Of a DNA stretch of 64,000 bases, positions 26,001 through 38,000 are shown piece after piece. Below the pieces are notes generated by a model, which was given only the letters and a program-made list of their open reading frames with translations, did no database searches and was not told where the DNA came from. Numbering within the stretch: position 1 is the stretch's first letter; each line of letters opens with the position of its first letter. The position numbers and the translations under genes were made by a program. The stretch comes from Luidia sarsii (Eukaryota > Echinodermata > Asteroidea > Paxillosida > Luidiidae), in the NCBI GenBank assembly GCA_949987565.1, contig OX465103.1, positions 27,058,835 through 27,122,834 of the forward strand, given 5' to 3'.

Positions 26001-29000
26001 GAAGGGAAGGGAAGGGAAGGGAAGGGAAGGGAAGGGAAGGGAAGGGAAGGGAAGGGAAGGGAAGGGAAGGGAAGGGAAGGGAAGGGAAGGGAAGGGAAGG
26101 GAAGGGAAGGGAAGGGAAGGGAAGGGAAGGGAAGGGAAGGGAAGGGAAGGGAAGGGAAGGGAAGGGAAGGGAAGGGAAGGGAAGGGAAGGGGAGATGGTC
26201 AAGGCTACTCACCCAGGGCAAGTAGGGCGTGGCGCCACGTGTTGAAGACCCTGGCCACGCCCGCCAGGCTCAGCACTTTGGTCTCCGCCCACTGCTTCTC
26301 GGCCGTGTCCCGGGAGTGGTGGATCAGGATGTTGCCAGAGACCACGCCCTCCACTTTCTCCTGGGCGGCTGTACCAGACAGCTTCTTCACCTTGTCCAGC
26401 AACGGGAATAGCACCTAATAAAAGAGAGAAAAAAATAGTCCTGACTGTAATGTCAGATCTCAAGAAATGGACTGGCATTTCACAGGCCCTCTTTCAAATG
26501 CAGAATGAATGTATTGTCAGATAGATCACTCCCATGAAACAGGACTGTCTTCCACTTTTCTAGGACAGGCTTTTCTTAAAGACACTCCTAGCTTTCATTC
26601 AGGATCACTAACCAAAAAAGGACTAATTGCCACTTGGACTTTTTCTAGGACACACAAATGCTTTTCTTAGGTCAAGTTACGGCAGTCTGTTCTTCACACG
26701 CAAACCTTGTTCTCGCACTCAAACCACACGAATCACAACTCAAGAACGCTGCACTTGGAACAGGATCACAGACCACCTCTCCACCAGGGTTGTTCACGAA
26801 CAGCTGGCGAACGCACGCGCCTGAACTCGACCTCAGAGTTTAGAAACACGCCTAGCTTTCACTATAAACAGGGATGTAAGTGACCGACAAAGTCGTTTCC
26901 TGAAAATCACAATGGGCCAATAAATTGTGTGACTGCGAGTGAGCTCTTACGTGACTGAGAGATGCGACTGCGAGTGAGCGCTTACGTGACTGAGAGATGC
27001 GACTGCGAGTGAGCGCTTACACGACCGAGAAATTCACGGCAGGGATGCAGGCGCCCTTCAGTTTTTAGGGTTTTAACAGATAAAAATTAGCAGTTTGAGA
27101 TACCTGTTTGACATAAAAATAAAAATAAAAATAACAATAAAAAAATAATAACTTTAATCACGGAATTTCCAGAAATAGTGGAATTTCCATAAGTCTTCCA
27201 TCCCTGTTATAAAGGAGTTGGATGACTGACCTGCCAGAGGACTATCTGCCATGTGGAGAGTCTAAGCAGGGCACCGTGGGCACTGATGGTGGAGAAGAGC
27301 GTCTGGCCGGCGCTCTTGCGTACGGCCGGCCTGGGATCCACGCACAGGTCGGCCAGGCGGGAGTAGAGCATCAGCCAGACGGCATCAAAGGGCGGCACTG
27401 GCTGCTCGCTGCCCTCTGGTAGTGCCGACGCCTCACCCTCACCCTCAGCCTCTCTCTCAAGCCCCTCCCGGATCTTGCCCCGGTTCTGGTACAAGTAGTC
27501 CGAGATGTTCCACTGCACGGGTAAAAAAAAAAAAAAAAAAAATATAATGCATTCAGGGAAGAAAACCAACTGAAAACAGCATTCAAATTAGCACTCAGAC
27601 GGAATCAAAACATCATAGTCATAGCTCACTGTGTAGTGAGTTACACACTGATATATGAGATTGCACAATGTGAATGGTTCCAGTTCTGGTACAGGTACAA
27701 TGTAGTCTGAGATATTTCAGTGCACAGTGAAAAAAAAATAAAAAAATTGAGGCATAAGGGGAAGAAAACCAAACGAAAAAAGCATTCAAATTAGCACTCA
27801 GATGGAATCAACAAGGAAAAATAAGAAATAAGTGTAAGACGGCGCTTCATACACATCGTAGCTCACTGTGTAGCGAATTACACAGTGAGCTACATTATGA
27901 GGTTGCACAATGTGAACGGTTCCAGTTCTGGTACAGGTAGTCTGAGATATTTCAGTGCACAGGTTTTTTATATAAGGGATTGAGGGAAGAAAGACACAAT
28001 GAAAACATCACCCAAATTCACAGCACTCAGGAAAAAGAAAAAGCATAACAAAGTGCTTCATAGTTCACGGTGTAACTCAACACACAGTGAGCTATGAGGT
28101 TGCACAATGTGAATGGTCCCAGTTGTGGTACAGGAAGTCTGAGGTATTTTAGTGCATAGGTTATTTAATTTTTTAATTAAGGGACTACTAAGGGGTCCTA
28201 CCAAAAGCCCCACTGCCGTCAAGCTGATGTTCAGCTCCTCACGCTGCAGGCCAAACTTGGCCGCCGTGGTGACGCTGATCTGCAGACAGTAGCAGGGCAT
28301 GATGGGAAGGAAGTCAGTCACCACCAGCTGCAGACTGTGGAAGGCCGTCCTGATGAGCGTCTCCCTGGGGGAGGGAGGGAGAGGGAGAGGGAGAGGGAGA
28401 GAGAGAGGGAGAGGGAGAGGGAGAGGGAGAGGGAGAGGGAGAGGGAGAGGGAGAGGGAGAGGGAGAGGGAGAGGGAGAGGGAGAGGGAGAGGGAGAGGGA
28501 GAGGGAGAGGGAGAGAGAGAGGGAGAGGCAGAGGCAGAGGGAGAGGCAGAGGGAGAGGCAGAGGGAGAGGGAGAGGGAGAGGGAGAGGGAGAGGGAGAGG
28601 GACAGGGAGAGGGAGAGGGACAGGAGGGGAGGGAGAAACAGCAAGAAATACAATGTCGTATCCATAGCTGTGACTGTACATGTATTCACTGAATAACCAA
28701 TTGTCTACATGCTGAACAGGGTCATTGTATCTTAAGTTGCAAACCCAGTGGGCATTTCGAGAGTGCCAGCATTCTGCTAAGACACCCCGGCCAGCCCAGC
28801 CCCGGAGAGAAACGTTGACGCTCCCATCCCAAGCCGAGAGGAAGGGGGTCCACTAAGAGTTCAGTCTGCAGTTCTTGGGTTCCCTTACCCTTGGTCCTCG
28901 GTGACTGCGCCGATGACGCCCAGTACCAGGGGCCAGCCGTGCACCAGCGTCTCGCCGTTGCTGGACAGGAGCTGGTGGACACACTCCAGCTGCTTCTGGC

Positions 29001-32000
29001 GGATATCGGCGTGAGGGATGGAGGACAGCTCCTGCAAGGGGCCCAGTAGCATGGCCTGCAGTTTCTACATGGGCGGAAGGGTGAGGGGCATGGGTTGGGA
29101 ATAGGGGGAAAAATGGTGAGAGAAAGATTTTCAGGGATTTGGGTAGGGTAGGGGAAGGGTACGATTTTCATGGATTTGGGTAGGGTAGGGGTAGGGGTGA
29201 GATTTTCAGGGATTTGGGTAGGGTAGGGGAAGGGTACGATTTTCATGGATTTGGGTAGGGTAGGGGTAGGGGTCAGATTTTCAGGGATTTGGGTAGGGTA
29301 GGGGTAGGGGTCAGATTTTCATGGATTTGGGTAGGGTAGGGGTAGGGGTGAGATTTTCAGGGATTTGGGTAGGGAAGAGGTATGGGTTAGATTCTCAGGG
29401 ATTTGGGTAGGGTAGGGGTTTTGGTGAGATTTTCAGGGATTAGGGTAGGGGTAGGGGTTGGGTAAGATTTTCAGGGAATTGGATATGGTAGGGGAAAAGG
29501 TTTTCTAAATCTCCCATTGGTTGACCAAAATTCAGAGAGGAGTAGAAATCAAAAGCAGCCTGATGTTTCGATCCCGGCAGGACCTTTCTCAAAGGCAGAA
29601 CGACGGAGGGACAAAAAGGGGAGAGTGGAGGGAAACCGAGGGCAGGAGCTTCCTGGGAGGGAGGAAGGGAACGCAGGGGCTCTCGGACTGCAGCCAACCA
29701 CGGCCAAGTCTGCGTGCTCGGGGGGGGTCCCCCAATACCAGGCATGCAACTCTTGAATTGTAAAAAAAGCGGAAAACGTCCGAATGAAACTGCGAGCGCA
29801 AAGCACGAAGCCCTTACGGCGTGGGGTTTGGATTCTAGATGCTCTGTGGTGCATTCTAAGCAGTTTTTGACCACTTATGACTTTAAGTTAGGGGAGAAGA
29901 AATATCAATTTTTTTATTTAAATTTTTTTTTTTTTTTTACGGATTTTATCTTTTTTACGGCCAAATAAAAAAAAGAAGGGGAAATCCGCGGATCCGAGGA
30001 AAAGTTGCATGCCTGCAATACCTACCAGGTTCTTGTGGACCGGCTCCTCCTGCTTGTAGGCCAGGGCGGCCTTGACCAGGGCGGTGACTGCCTCGGCCCC
30101 CCAGCCCCTCATGCGCACGTGGGGGTGACCGCAGACCTCCAGCAGGTGGGCGGTGACCGGCCGCCACAGCACCTCCATGCGTGGCATGTTGACCAGACCC
30201 GTCTCCAGGAGTTTGGCCACGGCAAACAGCGACGGCTCCTGTTCAAGATTCCAGACACCATTTTTGGGTTCGGCGGTAAAATGTGGTTTTCCGGTTTTTT
30301 TTTTGGTTTTTTTTTCGGTGGGATTGTGAAGGGGTGTGTTGTGCCTATATTGGAGAGTGTGGTTTTCACATTAATGCCAGGGGCTGCTTTCGCTTATGCT
30401 TTGCGATCATCGCAAACAGGCAAAATCAAGTCCGAAATCCATCGCACACTGATTGTTAAGTTGCGATGGATTTCAGACTTAGCGATCGATTATGGTGTTT
30501 GCGATGATCGCAAAGCGTAAGTTGAAATCAACCACTTTTGAAATCAACCACTTTTGAAATCAACCACTTTTGAAATCAACCACTTTTGAAATTGAAGGTG
30601 GTCGCTGTACATGTACTTTGAAGGTACAGGTAGGGTGTGGGTGAAGGTCGAATCGTTTCTACTGAAAGGGGTTCACTGGGATACTCCGCTCCTATGCTAC
30701 GTTTCTACTGCATGAGTGTCTGTTGTTTCTGTGGGAGGCATTCTCACCCGGTTGGAGTAGGCCATGTCCATGGCCTCGGCGGACAGCTTGCAGAGGGCAT
30801 CGATGAGGTGGTGCAGGGCCACGTCGTCCAGGTACTGGGAGCTCTCAAAGAGGCGGGACAGCATGGCCGACAGGACGGGCAGCTCCGCCATGACGGCCGT
30901 GGTGATGACCGTGTTGGGCGCCTCGGCCGCCCCGGCCACCTTCAGGCCGCCGCCGACGGCCGGCTTGAGGCCCAGGATCCAGACCAGGTGCTGGAGGGTG
31001 GTGAGCACCAGGTGCCAGGCCGTGGCCAGGATGGAGCCGTGGCAGTGGGCTAGGCTCAGGATGGCCCGCATGCACTGGATGTTCTTGGCCGTCAGCTACA
31101 GGAGGGAGGAAAGGGAGGAGAAGAATGACAGCGAGATATAAATCCGTGAATGAGTAAATGAACAAAGGAAAAAGCAAGGAAGGAATGACCATACAGATGA
31201 CGGAACAAAACAAGGAAGGAATGACCATACAGATGACGGAACAAAGCAAGAAATGAAGGAGGAAATGAAGGAACAAATAAAGGAAGACAAAGAAGGAGGA
31301 ACAAAATCAAGGAATGATTACAGCATTTGTCTGCAGTGCAGAAGGTTGCCGGTTCAAATCCAACTAGGACCAGAGGCTGGCAAAACTCTCTCTGTCCACC
31401 CAGCAGCCAACGGGTACATGGCTCTCTTGGGGGAAGGTTGAAAGGCTGTGAGGAAAGGAACTAGCCAGCCTACCTCCTCATACTGTGGCCTTGGTAAATG
31501 TGCTTCTCTAAGAGTGCACATCCCCTCACTATGCGGTTAGTATGGGACATCATTTACCTACTCATACAGAAGAGAGCTGTGACTTGGGACTTGGGACTTT
31601 GGGTATTTGAGTATTTGGGTATTTGGGTACTTGGTATTTGGGTACTTGGTATTTGGGTACTTGGTATTTGGGTACTTGGTATTTGGGTACTTGGTATTTG
31701 GGTACTTGGTATTTGGGTATTTGGGTATTTGGGTATTTGGGTATTTGGGTATTTGGGTATTTGGATATTTGGGTATTTGGGTATTTGGGCACTTGGTATT
31801 TGGGTATTTGGATATTTGGATATTTGGGTATTTGGGTATTTGGGTATTTGGGTATTTGGGTACTTGGTATTTGGGTACTTGGTATTTGGGTATTTGGGTA
31901 TTTGGGTATTTGGTATTTGGGTATTTGGGTATTTGGGTAATTGGGCATTTGGGCATTTGGGTACTTGGTATTTGGGTACTTGGTTTGGGGGTATTTGGGT

Positions 32001-35000
32001 ATTTGGGTATTTGGATATTTGGGTATTTGGGTACTTGGTATTTGGGTACTTGGTATTTGGGTATTTGGATATTTGGGTATTTGGGTATTTGGGTAATTGG
32101 CATTTGGGTATTGGGTATTTGGGTATTTGGGTATTTGGGTATGTGGGTATGTGGGTATGTGGGTATGTGAATAGTTGGGTATTTGGGCATTTGGGTATTA
32201 GGTATTTGGTATTTGGGTATGTGGGTATTTGGGTATGTGGGTATTTGGGTATGTGGGTATGTGGGTATTTGGGTATTTGGGTATTTGGGTAATTGGCATT
32301 TGGGTATTGGGTATTTGGGTATTTGGGTATTTGGGTATTTGGGTATGTGGGTATTAGGGTACTTGGGGGGATTGGGGGATATCCTCACCATGACTGGTCC
32401 CTGCTGGGTGCCGACGACGGTTGCTAGGGGTGTTCCTACGGCAACCACCTGGTTCCTCCCATCAATGGTTTCACTGGTGATCACCTCCGGTCCTGAGCTG
32501 CCCTGAAGAAAGCTGTCCCTACTGTGAGAGCGGACGTGGCCTAACAAAGACGGAAGAAAGTAGAAATCCAAAAAATGAGATCCCAGAAAGATTAAAAAAA
32601 GAAAGAGAAAATCCACAAAAAAAAATCTCAATTCAAAGATTTCTCAGTAGTTTTGCATCCCTGAAATGGACACCATTTTTCTTTTTCAGTTGGGAAATTC
32701 ATTGGCGTTTTAACAAAGTGGCAGACTATTTAAAAAAAAAAACAACTGCCTGTAGACACATTTCAAGACGGAAACCAGCCTCACTTCATGTTGTGAGCTC
32801 ACAGACCATCCAAACACAAGAAAACTTTCACAGTGCTCATTATACTAGAAGTACATTCGCCTGCACACAAAATTATATCATTTCCGTAAACAAGAGCATG
32901 GCATGGCTTCTTTTAGGTTTTCAGGGGGATGGCAAGGTGGTGCATCGGGTAATCTTTCTGGTGGAGGAGAGGAAGGCATGGGGGGGGAGGTTCGAGGGAC
33001 TATCGTGACCCCCTGGTGTACCTTTCTGGTGGCCGGTGGTTGTCTGGGGCGCGGCAATGTTCAGCACGGTCAGGGCGTAGTGGGGCGGGAGTGAGGCCTT
33101 GCACAGGGACGTCACAAAGGCGTCTCTGGGCATGCTCAGTCCCAGCTTGCCGCACAGGCTGGCGTACAGCTCCTGCGACTTCAGGATAGACTCTGTGGCC
33201 GACTCCTCCATACTGGACAAGAGAGGGAGACAAATAGGGAGTGACTGATATGAAGGTGTGAACATTTTCTGCAAATTTGTCATGCATGTCATATGGCGGC
33301 TGGGGCAAATGCGATCCACATCTAACACCGCAAATCAAACACGGTTGTGGTCATTTGGGCTTTCAGGTAGGGTTAGGGTTAATTAAGGTTTGTTGTTCCT
33401 CTATTGACCACTTATGAAAATCGATCACTCAAATTGAAGGAAAACTGACTGGGAACTTTCCAAATGATTTTTGGAAAAAAAGAAAATTGGCGAGGAGTAC
33501 TTTGACTGGACATGGGCTTGAACACGGGACCACTGGTTTGATTGTACCAGCGCTCTTACCACCTGAGATATCCAGCCCTTTGGTTGGGCGGGGGGGGGGG
33601 GGGGGGGGGGGGGGGGGTACTTCCCAAATAGTCAACTAGCTTTGATGGGTTGGGGGCCCCAATCCGAAGTATTTAAGCAGCGACTGCCAAATTACTTCCA
33701 GGAGTCACACCTCTATTGCAATTCAGATGGAAAATTTAATCACTTGTAAAACCTGGTTGGGGCAGATCGGGGATCCAACAAAGTGGATGCAGTTTTTAAA
33801 ACTTTGGTTTCAAAAAGAGGAAGAAGGAAGGAGAAATTGAGATTGTTTTATTTTTTTTTTTTTTAATATTTTTTAGACAATCTGTGAAAATAGAAAACAA
33901 AATTTGACGGGACCCGAGACCTCTGGTTCAATGTGCCGGCACTCCAACCACAAGCATGCTTATGATGCTTTGTCCCCAGCCTGTTAATGACCATGGGGTG
34001 GACCGTCACTACATCTTCCTCCCCTATGATGATATCTACCATGCTCTTGCACTGTGCACTGAGATGCGAGATAGACTCAATCTGCCCTCCCTTGAAAGAT
34101 CCTGCTAGGATGAGAGCCAGAGGTCGTCTTAATGAGTTCCCTACGATGAGCATGCACTTTTGAAATTTGATGACCGACAACTGCACCTTCAAGCAATCCT
34201 AATGGGTTCAGCATCATGCATGGTGGTTTATGTGAGTGTATGCCCATGCTGCCCTATATCTTCAAACCCTAGTCACAGACTCAAAATCGAGGTGGAGTGA
34301 GACGGAATGCAATCGGAGTGAAAATTCTTTGCCTGGCTGCTCAAAGTGCAATCTGAATATTCTGACTATTCTAAATACTACCACAATGTGTTCCAACGGC
34401 ATTCCAGCTGCAATCAAGAGGTAATACACCACGAGGAATGTATGAGAATCATTTGAGGCAGGTTCGAAGAGCCTTCTTAGCATTTGATTTGTAAAACAAT
34501 TCGTCATTCTGACTGGTTTTCCTTGATTTCAGCAGGGTCCAAATACATGAGACGGGGCCTCGATGGCAGTCACATCCTAAACATTCTTTTGTTTTCACCA
34601 CAGTCCCATATCACGAATGTGAATGATGTGTTAAGTTATAAACATGGTGTGAGCATCAATCCCTTCCTTGACAGTTTGGTTTTAGACCAATTCCAAACCA
34701 GCAGCACACCAACAGGTAGCTCCAACGAGGGGGGGGTGGGGGGTGTTCTGGATGGCCCAACATTTTGCACTCTTAGTCTAGTACACACAGGAACATGCAG
34801 TCACAGCTGAGAGATAGAGTGATGATACCGGGTAGACTTCCACTCTATTATATGCTGCTCATTTATTGAGATGGCAAACCATGCCCAGTGCAGCTCTTGC
34901 CTTCCACAACTTGTTCACCTATTTCGATTGTCCATGTTGATTTCCATAACATTCTGCAACCTACCCAAAAGGATTATCCGTAACCATGGGAACCCTGCCG

Positions 35001-38000
35001 ATGATAAAAGCTCTACATTGCTACCCAGTCAACCGACCACCCTTTGACTTTACCTGTCCACCTTAGACACGGCCTGGGGTAGCTGCAATTCCAAAAATGG
35101 CTCGCTGGAAAAAAAATGTGGCAAAGGAGAGCAGGCTTGGGAATCTTGCAAAGTTAGCATCGCCTCATCCAAAAGCCCTCACATAGTGATTGGGATCACA
35201 GTAGGTAGAGATTTAGGATTAGGTTTAAGATTAGGAAAAGGTTGGGGATCATAGAACGGTAGGTGGTAAGATCAGAGTTGGGGCAAGAAGTGGGGCTTGG
35301 ATACGGGTTGGGTTTCGGGTAAGGTTAGTGAGGCCAAAGCTTGTCAGAGTTTCTAGGGAGAGCAGGGTGATGTTCAGGTTTGATGATGGTAGAGTGGGCT
35401 AGAGTTAGCCTTTACTGAATAGGCTAATGAGGTTTAGGTTGGATGGGTGTGTGATGGTACGGCAAAGTGAGAAACCTGCAGTCCATTCACACCAAGTTGA
35501 GCTTGACCTTGGCCTCATTAAATGCTACAGCATGCCCCTCTCCTACAGCGCTCACTAACAACTGACCTATCAGGAGTCCTTATCACCTATCAAGCAAGAC
35601 TGGCGCCAAATTCCCGCACGGCCACACGAACAGGAGCGCACAGTCCGGACTGGTGCCGTGAATACACACTTCTCACAGAGAACGGAATGGTGGTTACTGG
35701 TTACCGCCCCCTTGCTCGGCCATCTGATGAGGTTGGGGAGGGTGGGAGGGAGAGGGTGTGTTTGAGAGGTCTTACCAGGCATCGAGGAGCAATGTGAGAG
35801 CAGCCAGGACCCCACACCAGGACGAGTTGACCACCTCCTCCCACAGCTTGCGTAGACCTGAGGAGAAGAGGTCGGGGAAGAGGGGTCACAGCAAAAGAAA
35901 TGCTACAGAGAAAATGCTAAGTGGATTGGGAGAGGTTGGTCCCCTAGCCTGATGTCTCCAACCGGCATTCTATAACCCTCATACCTTTCCCTAATCCTAA
36001 ATCTCTGTATCCCGCAAGTTTCATTCTAATCCCAATCCTCATCACAATTGCAATCCTAATCCTCATCGGTCACAAACCTAATCCAATTTTAACTAATCCT
36101 ATTCCTTTCCCCAATCCTAACCCTCAGCTGATCACAAACCTAATCCAATCTTTAACTAATCCTATTCCTTTCCCCAATCCTAACCCTCAGCTGATCACAA
36201 ACCTAATCCAATCTTTATAGAATACTAATCTTAATCAAATCCCTTTTCTTCAGTCCTAAATCCTCAGCCGATCACAATACTGATCTCAACTGGAACGAGG
36301 TTTCAAGGCTGTGACGGTGGTTAGTTAGGCTTGACGGTTCTTCTCGAGGTGAGGCGAGGCGAGAGGGAAGGGGCGTGCGGCGTACCTCTATCCACCTGCT
36401 CCAGGAGGCTCTCGGCGGACTCCTCCTCGGCAGTCTCTGCCGGCCGTCCCTCCTGGGCCTTGTCGTTGACGGCGTGGAGGGCCCGGTCCCGGGCCTGGTT
36501 GCGCAGCCGGCGCTCCTCGGCCTCCATCTCCTGGGTGACAATGGTGGACACGCCCTTGACCACGTCCAGCAGGCTGGCAAAGGCCACCGAGATGGCGTAG
36601 CCGTCGGGGACCGAGGGTGGGTCTGCCTTGTCCAGCATCTCCAGACTGGGCGAGAAGAAACGAAACCCAAAAACCATCATACAGCATTCACTCGTTTTCT
36701 CTTACATCGATATACAAAAATGTTGCAAACTGCTTACTGACTAAAATTACTAAAATGCAAATCTCAAAGATTTAGTGGGCCTGACGTTTGGATCCTAGCA
36801 GGACCTTTCTCAAGGCAGAGCATGACCGAAACAAAGGCTCTGCCTTTGAGAAAGGTCCTGCTAGGATCGAAACTTCAGGCCCACTAAATTTTGAGATTCT
36901 CTTACATTGTTTACAGTAGAAAACAAAGTAAATACAAAAAAACATGTTGCAAAACTGCTCACTGACTAGAATTGCTTGCAATACATAAATCTCAAAAGTT
37001 AGAGGGCCTGTTGTTTCGGTCATGCTAGAATCGAAATTTCAGGCCCTGTAACTTTCGAGGACTATTTGATTTATCAAATTTTCATTGGAACGATGTAACG
37101 GAAATCTAACTTGGAATTTGCAAAAAAAAATGAAAAATGGTAAAGAAAACTTTGACTGGACCGGGATTTGAACCCGAGACTATTTGGTTTTTCATACAGG
37201 AAAGTAGAATGCAAAGGTAGCAGTACTTCTATGCTCAGTGATGGCATGTTTGAATTAATTGCCTATGGCTTTCAATTGCACAAGAGTCTATGGAAGCCGC
37301 TAGCTGGTAGCTGTAGATGTTTCCCCATAGACTCGTGTGCTACTTCAAGCCACATCCAAAAGATTCAGACAAGGTGTAATAGACCTTTCCCATGAAATAT
37401 GTAAATTAGACCTTAGGCATGCGCTTTACTAAATTGGTTGGCAAACGAGTGCGCGTGACGTGCAGGTTTCGAAATACGCGCGCAGGAGACGCTGAATAGC
37501 CAATGACCGCACGCCAAACTGTTAGTGAGAAGGAACGCGCACACGCCCGTGGAAAACTACGATTGGTTGGAATCCCGCTTGCCCACCAATTTAGTAAAGC
37601 GCATGCACCAGCTCTTCTTTGCATATTTCATGGGAAAGGTCCATTGTGTGCGGGTTGTCTGTGCTTCTCTCTTTCTTACAAGACTGGCTTGGAGTTGGAG
37701 ACGGGCAGGAGTGGCATCCAGACTCCCTTGTATGAGAAGGCTGTGTGCGGCGTGATGCCACCGACATTGCCCATGGTGCCAGACTGCATGGACGAGTTGC
37801 TGCCCATCTCTTTGTTTGGCTTTTCACCTTCGTTGGTAAAACGACCAAAACAGGAACCGGGGAAAAAAAGAAGTGGTGAAATGCTTCTCAAAAAACAAAA
37901 AGCACACTACGTCACAGATTCTAATTCACCACTTAACCTCAGCCAGCTCAGTGATCCAGTGGAAAAGACGTCTGCACTAGAAAGTGGAAGTCGCGGGAGT

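Noticed and set aside
25517..26418. Glu/Gly/Lys-rich and Pro/Phe/Leu-rich frames
   Set aside because: Translations of the (GGGAA)n array. Only 26213-26414 on the minus strand is a real exon.
31558..32631. A 357-codon minus frame and several plus frames rich in Gly/Tyr/Ile or Pro/Asn/Thr
   Set aside because: Translations of the (GGGTATTT)n array; only 32389-32540 (MON2 exon 16) is coding.
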